Part shown: positions 1 to 6,575 of the stretch, one piece after another
Position numbering within the stretch: position 1 is the stretch's first letter
Layout: every line of letters starts with the position of its first letter
Source of the DNA: SIG607 sp045648445
GTDB lineage: Bacteria > Bacillota > Clostridia > Oscillospirales > Acutalibacteraceae
Direction: 5' to 3'
Assembly: GCA_045648445.1 (NCBI GenBank)
Contig: JAZRNY010000045.1
Span: forward strand, 1-18,198
DNA length: 18,198 nucleotides
Notes under the pieces: generated by a model
Told to the model about the DNA's origin: nothing
Databases searched by the model: none
The model's input: the letters and a program-made list of their open reading frames with translations, nothing else
Made by a program: the position numbers and the translations under genes

Positions 1-81
1 AAGGCTCTTACCAGACTTCACGTTTACAGCGGTACTGAGTATGCTCAAGTGGCTCAGAAGCCCGAATTACTCGAATTTTAA
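1..81 (+). CDS. rplM: 50S ribosomal protein L13 (uL13), C-terminal end only
   Basis: The first 26 codons of the window, read in frame 1, end in TAA at 79-81. They encode the typical L13 tail: a RLHVYSG stretch followed by a KPELLEF ending. L13 binds 23S rRNA early in assembly of the large subunit. The rest of the gene lies to the left of the window. It sits 17 bases upstream of rpsI with a ribosome site (GAAGGGAGAG) between them. This is the universally conserved rplM-rpsI operon order, which supports the identification despite the short fragment. Confidence 0.93.
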   Translation, partial: KALTRLHVYSGTEYAQVAQKPELLEF

Positions 82-98
82 GAAGGGAGAGAGACACT

Positions 99-497
99 AT
101 GTTTGAAGCTAAGCCTTATTTATACGGAACAGGCAGAAGAAAGAGTTCTGTTGCCCGTGTTCGTTTATACAACGGTACCGGAAAAATCACTATTAACGAC
201 AGAGAAATGGACGATTATTTTGGTCTTGAAACATTAAAGCTTATCGTTCGTCAGCCTTTAACTATCACCGAAACTCTCGACAAGTTTGATATCGTTTGTC
301 GTGTTGCAGGCGGTGGTGTTACCGGTCAGGCAGGTGCTATCCGTCACGGTATTGCACGTGCACTTTTACAGCATGATGAAGCTTTAAGACCCGCTCTTAA
401 GAAAGCAGGACTTCTCACTCGTGACCCTCGTATGAAGGAAAGAAAGAAGTACGGACTCAAAGGCGCTCGTCGTGCACCTCAGTTCTCCAAGCGTTAA
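99..497 (+). CDS. rpsI: 30S ribosomal protein S9 (uS9)
   Basis: Complete 132-residue S9, the usual length for bacteria. The N-terminus has the family signature YGTGRRKSSVARV (residues 9-21). The middle holds the GGGVTGQAGAIRHGIARAL block (about 71-89), and the protein ends in the conserved FSKR tail whose last arginine reaches the P-site tRNA in known ribosomes. An AGGGAGAG ribosome site precedes the ATG at 99. It is co-transcribed with rplM and closed by a strong hairpin terminator 23 bases after the stop. Codon use looks like that of highly expressed genes, with many CGT, GGT and GTT codons. Confidence 0.98.
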   Translation: MFEAKPYLYGTGRRKSSVARVRLYNGTGKITINDREMDDYFGLETLKLIVRQPLTITETLDKFDIVCRVAGGGVTGQAGAIRHGIARALLQHDEALRPALKKAGLLTRDPRMKERKKYGLKGARRAPQFSKR

Positions 498-520
498 TCG
501 TTTGCGAAAAGATGCTTACA

Positions 521-552
521 AAATCCCACAACTTTGGTTGTGGGATTTTTTT
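521..552 (+). terminator. Rho-independent terminator of rplM-rpsI
   Basis: An AATCCCACAAC / GTTGTGGGATT hairpin with a TTTG loop runs directly into seven T residues. It lies just behind rpsI and ahead of the SNF transporter promoter, so it separates the ribosomal operon from the next unit. Confidence 0.95.
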
Positions 553-561
553 GTAATCATA

Positions 562-590
562 TAGACAAATTTGGTGTGGTATGGTACAAT
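562..590 (+). promoter_or_regulatory. Sigma-A promoter of the SNF transporter operon
   Basis: A -35 box TAGACA (562-567) and a -10 box TACAAT (585-590) are separated by 17 bases. The start codon follows 30 bases later, with an AGGAG site at about 607-611. It lies immediately after the rpsI terminator. Confidence 0.7.
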
Positions 591-619
591 GATACCAATA
601 TGTTTTAGGAGTTGAAATT

Positions 620-1996
620 ATGGCAAGAGAAAACTTTAAAACAAAGCTTGGCTTTTTGCTTGTAAGCGCAGGCTGTGCTATAGGTATCGGTAACGTATGG
701 CGTTTTCCTTACGTTGCAGGCCTTAACGGCGGCGGTATTTTTGTGCTTTTCTATCTTCTTTTCCTTGTTATTATGGGTATTCCCGTTTTAACTATGGAAC
801 TGGCTGTTGGCAGAGCTGGCAGAAAAAGTGCACTTGGCGCCTTTAAAGCCCTTGAAAAACCCGGTTCAAAATGGCATATTCACGGTTGGGTATGTATGAT
901 AGGCTGTTATTTACTTATGATGTACTACACCACCGTTTCGGGTTGGATGGCAAATTATTTTGTTAAATTTGCTAACGGCACGTTTAAGTCGGGCATGGAC
1001 AGCGAAACGGTAAAAACGGTATTTGCCGATATGACCGCAAATCCTACCGAAATGGTTTTATGGATGGCGGTTGTAATCATCTCAGGCTTTATTGTTTGCA
1101 GCTTTGGACTTCAAAAGGGACTTGAAAGAATCAGCAAATGGATGATGATAGCCCTTCTTATTTTAATGGTTGTTTTGGCTGTAAACAGCGTAATGCTCCC
1201 CGGTGGTATGGCAGGTATTAAAAAACTTTTTGTACCAAGTGTTGCTTCCCTTAAGGAAAATAATCTTAACCTTTTTGACGTTATGGTTGCCGCTATGAAT
1301 CAGGCGTTCTTTACCCTTAGCCTTGGTATTGGTTCAATGCAGATTTTCGGTAGTTATATGAAAAAGGATACGACCTTAACAGGCGAATCTATAAAGATTT
1401 GCGCGCTTGACACCTTTGTTGCAATTATGGCGGCTGTAATAATATTCCCCGCTTGTTTTGCATATAATGGCGGTAAGACCGATGCAGGCCCTCCGCTTAT
1501 TTTCGAAACCCTTCCCAATATTTTCGTAAATATGCCTCTTGGCAGAGTATGGGGAACCTTGTTCTTCGTATTTATGGTATTTGCAAGTTTTTCAACCGTA
1601 ATTGCGGTGTTTGAAAATCTGCAGGCTAATCTTATGGATAATCTCGGTTGGAGCCGTAAAAAAGCTTCAATTATCAACTGTATTGCGATGCTTGTTTTAA
1701 GTACGCCTTGCGCGTTAGGCTTTAACCTGCTGAGCGGCGCTAATATCGGCGGCAAAAATATACTCGATATGGAAGACTTTGTGGTTAGTCAGGTGCTTTT
1801 ACCGTTAGGCTCACTTGTGTTCCTGCTTTTCTGCGTCACCAAATGGGGTTGGGGCTTTGATAAGTACCTTAAAGAAACCAATACAGGTAACGGCGTAAAA
1901 ATGGCAAAATGCTTCAGACATTATTTCCGTTTTGTAGTTCCTGTTCTTATCGTAGTTATTTTCGTGGTTGGAATAATCGGATTTTTTAAAGGATAG
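620..1996 (+). CDS. Sodium-dependent transporter of the neurotransmitter:sodium symporter (SNF/NSS, LeuT-MhsT) family
   Basis: A 458-residue integral membrane protein with about 11-12 hydrophobic segments, the usual size of bacterial family members. Segment TM1 carries the unwound substrate/sodium motif GIGNVWRFPY (residues 22-31). Segment TM8 shows FFTLSLGIGSM. Both are hallmarks of this family. Characterised bacterial relatives such as LeuT, MhsT and TnaT import amino acids with sodium across the cytoplasmic membrane. The substrate here cannot be read from sequence, though amino acids are the likely class. The ATG at 620 has an AGGAG site 8 bases upstream and a clear sigma-A promoter. The stop (TAG, 1994-1996) touches the next gene, so the two are probably translated from one mRNA. 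Confidence 0.93.
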   Translation: MARENFKTKLGFLLVSAGCAIGIGNVWRFPYVAGLNGGGIFVLFYLLFLVIMGIPVLTMELAVGRAGRKSALGAFKALEKPGSKWHIHGWVCMIGCYLLMMYYTTVSGWMANYFVKFANGTFKSGMDSETVKTVFADMTANPTEMVLWMAVVIISGFIVCSFGLQKGLERISKWMMIALLILMVVLAVNSVMLPGGMAGIKKLFVPSVASLKENNLNLFDVMVAAMNQAFFTLSLGIGSMQIFGSYMKKDTTLTGESIKICALDTFVAIMAAVIIFPACFAYNGGKTDAGPPLIFETLPNIFVNMPLGRVWGTLFFVFMVFASFSTVIAVFENLQANLMDNLGWSRKKASIINCIAMLVLSTPCALGFNLLSGANIGGKNILDMEDFVVSQVLLPLGSLVFLLFCVTKWGWGFDKYLKETNTGNGVKMAKCFRHYFRFVVPVLIVVIFVVGIIGFFKG

Positions 1997-2004
1997 TGTT
2001 TAGT

Positions 2005-2511
2005 ATGTTTAGAGATATTTGCATAAGAGACTTTAAAGAAAACGTAATAGAACTTATTTCTAAGGAGTATATGCTTATTACTGCCGGTAATAAAGACGGC
2101 TATAATATGATGACTGCTTCTTGGGGATTTATGGGCGAAATGTGGGGCGAAGACAGCGTTGCCGTTGTGGTACGCCCCGAGCGCTACACAATGGACTTTA
2201 TTGAAAGTAGCGATTATTTCACCCTGACCTTTTTTGGCGACAATAAGGATATACATAAGGTGTGCGGCAGCAAAAGTGGCAGAAACGTGGATAAAACGGC
2301 TCTCACGGGGCTTTCTCCCGTTGCTAGTGATAACTACGTATATTTTAAAGAAGCCCGTCTGGTGCTGATTATTAAGAAAAAATACGTACAGCCTATGGAT
2401 AAACAGTTTTTAATCGATAAATCTATTGATGAAAAATGGTACCAAAACGGTGGTTGGCATAATCTTATAATCGGTAGTATTGAACGTATATACGTAAAAG
2501 AATACGATTAA
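2005..2511 (+). CDS. Flavin reductase-like, FMN-binding split-barrel protein
   Basis: A 168-residue soluble protein resembling the flavin-reductase-like (split-barrel, FMN-binding) family. It has the typical early block NMMTASWGFMGEMW, followed by a VVVRPERYT strand and a YFTLTFFGD segment, then a CGSKSGR loop. Such proteins bind FMN and often reduce flavins or small substrates with NAD(P)H; the substrate here is unknown. Two starts are possible: GTG at 1996, overlapping the transporter stop, and ATG at 2005. I chose ATG because AAAGGA (1988-1993) is 11 bases from it but only two bases from the GTG. Tight coupling to the SNF transporter suggests a shared transcript. The functional link is unknown. 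Confidence 0.82.
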   Translation: MFRDICIRDFKENVIELISKEYMLITAGNKDGYNMMTASWGFMGEMWGEDSVAVVVRPERYTMDFIESSDYFTLTFFGDNKDIHKVCGSKSGRNVDKTALTGLSPVASDNYVYFKEARLVLIIKKKYVQPMDKQFLIDKSIDEKWYQNGGWHNLIIGSIERIYVKEYD

Positions 2512-2523
2512 GAAAATAAAAAA

Positions 2524-2557
2524 ACGGCTACGTTAAGTAGCCGTTAATTTTTTTTTT
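2524..2557. terminator. Bidirectional terminator between the flavin reductase-like gene and the 3D-domain gene
   Basis: An eight-pair stem ACGGCTAC / GTAGCCGT with a GTTAA loop is flanked by an A-run on the left (about 2513-2524) and a T-run on the right (2548-2557). It therefore forms a poly-U terminator on both strands, serving two convergent genes. Confidence 0.9.
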
Positions 2558-3602
2558 ATAAGAAGTAAATTATTACGTCGCGTCTGCCGAACTTTCTGCA
2601 AGCAGATTCGGTATGCATAAACAGGTCAACGTTGGTAGGACGCTTTTTAATAAATCCGCCTGTATCGGCTGCAATAGCGTAACCGTAAACGTATTTGCCG
2701 TCAGCAGAAACGATATACATCTTGGTGCCGTAAGGAATAACCTTGGGGTCAACTGCAATGTAACCGGGCTTGGGCCATACACCTGTAGAACATTTATTGC
2801 CGGTATGGGTGTAGGCGGTAGCCTGAACGCGTTTGCTGCTCTTATAATTTACGGGTATGCCGTTCTCGTCTAAAGTAATGGGAGAAGAAGGTTTGAGTTC
2901 GGAAATAGGATTTTTGGTGGTTCCGGGATAGGTAACGTTACCTAATGAGCCTGTAACGGCAGAAGCGCCGGAAGAACCACTAGAAGAACCACTAGAAGAA
3001 CTGCTAGAAGAACTGCTAGAAGAACTGTTGGAAGAATTAGTGGGTTTAGAAGTGGAAGGTTTTTTACTGCTTGTGTTAGAGGTTTTTTTATCGTCTTTAA
3101 CCTCAAGTTTGGAAGCGGTAACAACTGTTTTTTCTTCTACCTCAGGAATAATATCAATATAACTTTCTTTATCGATTACTTTTTTTACGTCGGGAGATAT
3201 TAAATCGCCTTCGGCAAGGGTAATGCCTGCGTCTTTTATAATTTCCTCAACGGTTGATTTAGCGGTAATGTGGGTAAAGGTTTTATCTCCGTAAGTAATG
3301 TATACGGGGAAGGTAGCCTGAATTTGAATATTTATTCTATTACCGTCTCGGTCATCAGAAACAACGTTATAAGATTCGTTATAACCTGCTTCTACCAAAA
3401 TACCGCGTACGTCACTTTTTAAGGTGTAGTGCTTGTTTACGGTGGTGCCGTCGGATATAGATACTACGTTAATTGTTAAAAATCCATAAACCGAAGTGGC
3501 AACAAGAAGTGCACATATAAAAACTATGCTTAAAGTACGCATTAATTTTTTTTGTTTGGGATTTAAATTAATTTGAATTTTATTTTCTGATTTTTTAAAC
3601 AT
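2556..3602 (-). CDS. Cell-wall-associated protein with DUF348 domains and a C-terminal 3D domain (YabE-like)
   Basis: A 348-residue exported protein. A basic N-terminus and one hydrophobic segment (about 23-45) anchor or secrete it. Two ubiquitin-like DUF348 repeats follow (about 47-90 and 97-140, the second containing ITYGDKTFTHITA). Next come a linker rich in Ser/Lys/Thr (about 160-215) and a 3D domain (about 258-348). The three aspartates that name the domain are visible in VDPKVIPYGT, AADTGGF and NVDLF, at residues 285, 313 and 326. Relatives such as B. subtilis YabE, and the catalytic domain of MltA-type enzymes, act on peptidoglycan, so a wall-lytic role outside the membrane is likely. 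Unlike YabE, I see no G5 domain; the serine linker takes its place. It has its own consensus promoter. Confidence 0.88.
   Translation of the reverse strand: MFKKSENKIQINLNPKQKKLMRTLSIVFICALLVATSVYGFLTINVVSISDGTTVNKHYTLKSDVRGILVEAGYNESYNVVSDDRDGNRINIQIQATFPVYITYGDKTFTHITAKSTVEEIIKDAGITLAEGDLISPDVKKVIDKESYIDIIPEVEEKTVVTASKLEVKDDKKTSNTSSKKPSTSKPTNSSNSSSSSSSSSSSSGSSSGSSGASAVTGSLGNVTYPGTTKNPISELKPSSPITLDENGIPVNYKSSKRVQATAYTHTGNKCSTGVWPKPGYIAVDPKVIPYGTKMYIVSADGKYVYGYAIAADTGGFIKKRPTNVDLFMHTESACRKFGRRDVIIYFL
2971..3040 (-). repeat. 12-base in-frame tandem repeat coding for the serine/glycine linker
   Basis: Five consecutive 12-base units plus a partial sixth. Plus-strand forms are GAAGAACCACTA twice, GAAGAACTGCTA twice, then GAAGAACTGTTG. 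Read on the minus strand they encode SGSS and SSSS blocks. The unit is a multiple of three, so gain or loss of copies changes linker length without breaking the reading frame. Confidence 0.9.
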
Positions 3603-3686
3603 AAAGAACTCCTTTTACTTGTAACCTAAACTACAAATTAGGTGGTTTTTTAGATAAAAACATACGTCCAAAATAACGCGAAGTAT

Positions 3687-3715
3687 AGTATACACGGCAA
3701 AACGCAAAATGTCAA
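3687..3715 (-). promoter_or_regulatory. Consensus sigma-A promoter of the 3D-domain gene
   Basis: On the minus strand there is a perfect -35 TTGACA (3710-3715), a 17-base spacer and -10 TATACT (3687-3692). A second TATACT overlaps it at 3682-3687 but would give a 22-base spacer. The start codon is about 80 bases downstream, leaving a leader with an AAGGAG ribosome site. Confidence 0.85.
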
Positions 3716-3770
3716 ACAAACACAACGACGGTTTTTTGTGGACTTTGCACAAATTACAAAAGAATTTCAA

Positions 3771-3792
3771 ATGGTTACAACCTTGTAACCAT
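3771..3792. repeat. Perfect 22-base palindrome, candidate operator
   Basis: Two perfect 10-base arms, ATGGTTACAA and TTGTAACCAT, are separated by CC. No T-run follows on either strand, so it does not look like a terminator. It lies about 55 bases upstream of the -35 box of the 3D-domain gene. A half-site-like CTTGTAACC recurs at 3618-3626, inside that gene's leader. A dimeric DNA-binding protein is the simplest explanation, but its identity is not known. Confidence 0.6.
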
Positions 3793-3990
3793 CAAAAAAC
3801 AAGGATTTTTAGCAGTTTTTTACTTTATTAGTTGTGAAAATACACAATTTTTTCAACAAAAAGTGCATAAAGTGGGGGAAAGGAGCGACTTTTTGTATGT
3901 TTTTTTTAAAAAAACACTATATGTACAAGCGATGTGAATGTTTTTTACACTATATAGGGTATTTTTTTAAAACAAAAAAATTGGGACAAA

Positions 3991-4018
3991 TTGGATATAG
4001 TTAATATTATGCTATAAA
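3991..4018 (+). promoter_or_regulatory. Candidate promoter of the first Gfo/Idh/MocA gene
   Basis: TTGGAT (3991-3996) and TATAAA (4013-4018) are spaced by 16 bases, about 75 bases before the start codon. The surroundings are so AT-rich that other -10-like boxes occur (for example near 4050-4062), so the choice is weak. Confidence 0.4.
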
Positions 4019-4094
4019 AACTACCAAGTATGCTTGTAAATATAAATATATTATGATAATATGTTATTAATATTATACGTTAGGGGAAAAAATA

Positions 4095-5222
4095 GTGCTT
4101 AATGTAAATAACAAAATTGAAAATGTAAAGAAAATTCGCGTTGCCGTAATTGGAACAGGCGGAATTTCCACCTCTCATATTAGGGCTTATTTAAATCAGC
4201 CTGATGTTGAAATAGTTGCAGGATGCGACCTTATTGAAGGTAAAGCAGAGGAAAAGTTCAATCAGTTGGGTGTAATAGGCGCTAAGTACTTTACCGATTA
4301 TAAAGAGATGATTGATACCGTAGAAATTGATGCCGTTTCGGTATGTACATATAACTGTACCCATGCCGAGTGCACTATTTATGCGTTGCAACACGGTATT
4401 AACGTCCTTCTTGAAAAACCTTTTACCGTTACCCTTGAGGAAGCGGTTGAGGTTATGAAGGTTGAAAAAGAAAGCGGAAAAATCGTTTCGGTAGGTTTTC
4501 AACCTCGTTTTGACGCCAATATGCAAATGATTAAAAAAATAGTTCAGTCGGGACAACTGGGCAAAATATATTACGTTCAAACGGGTGGCGGACGCCGTCA
4601 CGGTATACCTGTTATTAAAACCGAAACCTTTATTGAAAAGGATAAGGCAGGTTACGGCGCAGTAGGAGATATAGGTTGTTACTCTATTGACCTTGTTATG
4701 AATGCTTTAGGTCACCCTAAGCCTCTTACCGTTACGGGCACAACAACCGATTATTTTGGCAAAACGCCTGAGGCTTACATACAGGCGGGAAAGCCCCATT
4801 GCGCTCAAAAGTTTAGTGTTGATGATTTTGCATCGGCATATATACGCCTTGAAGGCGGTATTATTCTTGACTTCCGCATTGCGTGGTATATGCATCTTGA
4901 TACTTCGGGCGATACCATTATTATGGGAACTAAAGGTTCGCTTCGCGTACCGTCTACCGATTGTTGGGGAGGTTCTTTTTCTAAACCTATGACCATTTAT
5001 CACGACGTTGACGGTGAACCCACTTCGACTACCGTTCCTCTTTTGCCTGAAACTACTGACCTTTGGGATCAAAAAATCCGTTCTTTCCTTGACGCCTGTA
5101 TAAACGGGACAAAGGCGCCTGTTCCTACCAGTGAAATAATATATAATCAAGCTATACTTGACGGTATTAGCCGTTCCAGCAAACTTGGCAGGGAAGTAGA
5201 AATTGATATACCCGAAATATAA
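4095..5222 (+). CDS. Gfo/Idh/MocA family NAD(P)-dependent oxidoreductase
   Basis: A 375-residue soluble enzyme with an N-terminal Rossmann fold: the VAVIGTGGIS nucleotide-binding loop is at residues 17-25. The family EKP motif, whose lysine is catalytic, is at 107-109. The C-terminal substrate domain has a GDIGCYSID block (191-199), where tyrosine stands in the place often held by histidine; this variant is also known in the glucose-fructose oxidoreductase branch. The likely reaction is oxidation or reduction of a sugar, inositol or related polyol, but the substrate cannot be read. The start is GTG at 4095 with AGGGGAAA seven bases upstream. It stands alone between its own promoter region and a terminator, with no sugar transporter or kinase nearby. 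Confidence 0.9.
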   Translation: MLNVNNKIENVKKIRVAVIGTGGISTSHIRAYLNQPDVEIVAGCDLIEGKAEEKFNQLGVIGAKYFTDYKEMIDTVEIDAVSVCTYNCTHAECTIYALQHGINVLLEKPFTVTLEEAVEVMKVEKESGKIVSVGFQPRFDANMQMIKKIVQSGQLGKIYYVQTGGGRRHGIPVIKTETFIEKDKAGYGAVGDIGCYSIDLVMNALGHPKPLTVTGTTTDYFGKTPEAYIQAGKPHCAQKFSVDDFASAYIRLEGGIILDFRIAWYMHLDTSGDTIIMGTKGSLRVPSTDCWGGSFSKPMTIYHDVDGEPTSTTVPLLPETTDLWDQKIRSFLDACINGTKAPVPTSEIIYNQAILDGISRSSKLGREVEIDIPEI

Positions 5223-5225
5223 AGC

Positions 5226-5260
5226 AAAAAAGACCCAAACCACAAGGTTTAGGTCTTTTT
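5226..5260. terminator. Terminator shared by the oxidoreductase gene (plus) and the 6S RNA (minus)
   Basis: A near-perfect stem AAAAAGACCcAAACC / GGTTTaGGTCTTTTT closes on an ACAA loop. It ends in T-runs on the plus strand and, because the left arm begins with A5, also on the minus strand. It sits between convergent transcripts. Confidence 0.88.
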
Positions 5261-5269
5261 CTTAAAAAC

Positions 5270-5461
5270 TTACGGTCCCACTCTGCCGTAATGGGCGATT
5301 AATAACCTGCGATTTAGCAGGTGGGTGCCAGCCGTACGGTTTTGTGCTTCCAACGTCCGATAAAATCGGGAGGCCTGCATACCCGCCGTCCGAGCAACGG
5401 CCCCTTTTAATAAGGTTGTAGGGTTATAATAGCCACGGTCCGCGAACAGAGCAGGACGGAA
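5270..5461 (-). ncRNA. ssrS: 6S RNA
   Basis: Read on the minus strand this is a structured RNA of about 190 bases with the 6S layout. A 13-pair closing stem joins 5445-5457 with 5275-5287 (GUCCUGCUCUGUU with GGCAGAGUGGGAC, including wobbles). It is followed by UGUUCGCGGACC, resembling the 5' strand of E. coli 6S. An apical CCGAU-UUU-AUCGG hairpin lies at about 5349-5361. The 3' side of the central bubble carries ACCCACCUGC...GCAGGUUA, matching the small hairpin there in other 6S RNAs. 6S RNA mimics an open promoter and sequesters the housekeeping RNA polymerase holoenzyme. It begins directly after the DUF1292 stop and ends at a terminator. Exact ends are uncertain and no separate promoter is clear, so it may be processed from a DUF1292-6S transcript. 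Confidence 0.82.
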
Positions 5462-5463
5462 AA

Positions 5464-5775
5464 TTATTTGTCTTCTATTTCGTAAAAATCAGAAAGGCGG
5501 TCGGAAAAAGCGTCGGCAACGGTTTCGTACTCGTCGTCATCTTCGATTTCGCTGTAATAGAACTCGCCGTCTTCCTCTTCTTCCTTAACGATGATAAGTT
5601 CGCCTGAATCGTCAAGCAAATCCTTGGGATCTTCATAAACGGGAATAAGGGCAAGATAAGAACCGCTGTCTATATCAAGTCTGTCAAGAACCTCAAAATT
5701 ATATTCGTTACCGGCTTCGTCGGTAAGATTAATAAGGTCTGGGGAATAATCTTCATTTTTAATATTTTCGCTCAC
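5464..5775 (-). CDS. DUF1292 (YrzB-like) small acidic protein
   Basis: A 103-residue, strongly acidic cytoplasmic protein. It matches the DUF1292 pattern: an early ITLTDEAG-like strand (here LINLTDEAGNEYNFEVLD), then SYLALIPVYED, then an acidic EEEEDGEFYYSEIEDD region, ending in an F-D-R-L-like helix. The function of the family is unknown. The start is GTG at 5775, with AAGGAG eight bases upstream. It has a clear sigma-A promoter (5807-5835). The 6S RNA begins only a few bases after its stop codon with no terminator between, so the two may share a transcript. Confidence 0.85.
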   Translation of the reverse strand: MSENIKNEDYSPDLINLTDEAGNEYNFEVLDRLDIDSGSYLALIPVYEDPKDLLDDSGELIIVKEEEEDGEFYYSEIEDDDEYETVADAFSDRLSDFYEIEDK

Positions 5776-5806
5776 TTAAAACACTCCTTACTAGATTTCT
5801 ATAAAT

Positions 5807-5835
5807 ATTTTACCCTTAAATTGCTTTTTAGTCAA
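5807..5835 (-). promoter_or_regulatory. Sigma-A promoter of the DUF1292 gene (and possibly 6S RNA)
   Basis: On the minus strand: -35 TTGACT (5830-5835), a 17-base spacer and -10 TAAAAT (5807-5812), about 32 bases before the GTG start. It is back-to-back with the promoter of the HAD operon at 5845-5873. Confidence 0.8.
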
Positions 5836-5844
5836 TAGTATTTC

Positions 5845-5873
5845 TTGAAATAATCGTTAATTAGTGGTATATT
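5845..5873 (+). promoter_or_regulatory. Sigma-A promoter of the HAD-MFS-dCMP deaminase operon
   Basis: -35 TTGAAA (5845-5850), a 17-base spacer and -10 TATATT (5868-5873), about 34 bases before the preferred start at 5907. Its -35 is only 9 bases from the -35 of the divergent DUF1292 promoter. Confidence 0.75.
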
Positions 5874-5906
5874 ATATTTTGATAAATGGGGAAGGTAATT
5901 TTAAAA

Positions 5907-6575
5907 ATGATTAGAGCAGTTTTATTTGATTTGGACGGCACCTTAGTTAATACTATGGGGGATTTAAATACAGCCGTAAATTTCGTTTTGCAAAAGCACG
6001 GTTATAAAACCGTTGACCAAAAAGATTTTATAAAAATGATAGGCAGAGGCAACGAAAATATGATTAGATGCGCCTTGCCCGATGAAAAGAAAAACGATAG
6101 AGAATATGTGTTAAGTTTACGCGATGAGTTTTTTGAATATTACAAAAAGCACTGTGCAGACAAATCTTGCCTCTATGACGGAATAAAGGAACTTATTACT
6201 AACCTTAAAAAAGAAGATATTTTACTTGCAGTAGTAACTAACAAAGCGCAAATTATGACCGACGAACTTGTTCCGCAACTGTTCAGCAAAAATACCTTTG
6301 AGGCTGTTATAGGTCAGCGTGACGGAGTACCGACTAAACCTGAACCGCATATGCCTTTTCTTGCTATGAGTGAAATGGACGTTAACCCTGACGAATGTCT
6401 TTTTGTTGGGGATTCCGGTGTTGATATTGAAACGGGTAAAAATTGCGGTAATACTCCGGTAGGTGTTACCTGGGGTTATAGAGACAGACAAGAACTTATA
6501 AATAAAGGCGCAAGATTTATTGTTGATAAACCTGAGGAAATTTTAGATATAATAAGGAAAATTAATCAATGCTAA
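5907..6575 (+). CDS. HAD-superfamily phosphatase, phosphoglycolate phosphatase-like
   Basis: A 222-residue cytosolic hydrolase with all four HAD motifs. Motif I is DLDGT, with nucleophile and acid/base Asp8 and Asp10. Motif II is Thr111 in VVTNKA. Motif III is Lys144 in PTKPEPH. Motif IV is GDSGVD (Asp169, Asp173). The helical cap between motifs I and II is of the Gph/PGMB type. Such enzymes remove phosphate from phosphoglycolate, nucleotides or sugar phosphates; the substrate is not determined. An upstream ATG (5886) is in frame, but MIRAVLFDLDGT from 5907 is the normal family N-terminus and GGGAAGG (5888-5894) lies ahead of it, so I chose 5907. Its stop overlaps the next start by seven bases, implying translational coupling. 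Confidence 0.9.
   Translation: MIRAVLFDLDGTLVNTMGDLNTAVNFVLQKHGYKTVDQKDFIKMIGRGNENMIRCALPDEKKNDREYVLSLRDEFFEYYKKHCADKSCLYDGIKELITNLKKEDILLAVVTNKAQIMTDELVPQLFSKNTFEAVIGQRDGVPTKPEPHMPFLAMSEMDVNPDECLFVGDSGVDIETGKNCGNTPVGVTWGYRDRQELINKGARFIVDKPEEILDIIRKINQC

Larger units (their letters stand above)
3603..4094. other. 490-base AT-rich intergenic region between divergent genes
   Basis: This gap separates the 3D-domain gene (minus) from a Gfo/Idh/MocA gene (plus). It holds the minus-strand promoter (3687-3715), a perfect palindrome (3771-3792), a small TTGTG / CACAA inverted repeat (3832-3847), a long T8-A7 tract (about 3900-3914), a repeated ACACTATAT (3914-3922 and 3947-3955) and a candidate plus-strand promoter (3991-4018). 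A 35-codon open frame at 3897-4004 is preceded by AGGAG but is low-complexity and I do not call it a gene. I see no tRNA, riboswitch or terminator-type hairpin here. Confidence 0.7.

Noticed and set aside
2971..3040. CRISPR-like array
   Set aside because: The 12-base repeats are contiguous, without spacers, and in frame within a serine-rich linker.
3603..4094. Replication origin in the AT-rich gap
   Set aside because: No cluster of DnaA boxes (TTATCCACA-like) was seen, and no dnaA or dnaN gene is nearby.
4191..5243. Several minus-strand open frames opposite the first oxidoreductase gene
   Set aside because: They are antisense to a well-supported enzyme, lack ribosome sites and read like translated complements of its codons.
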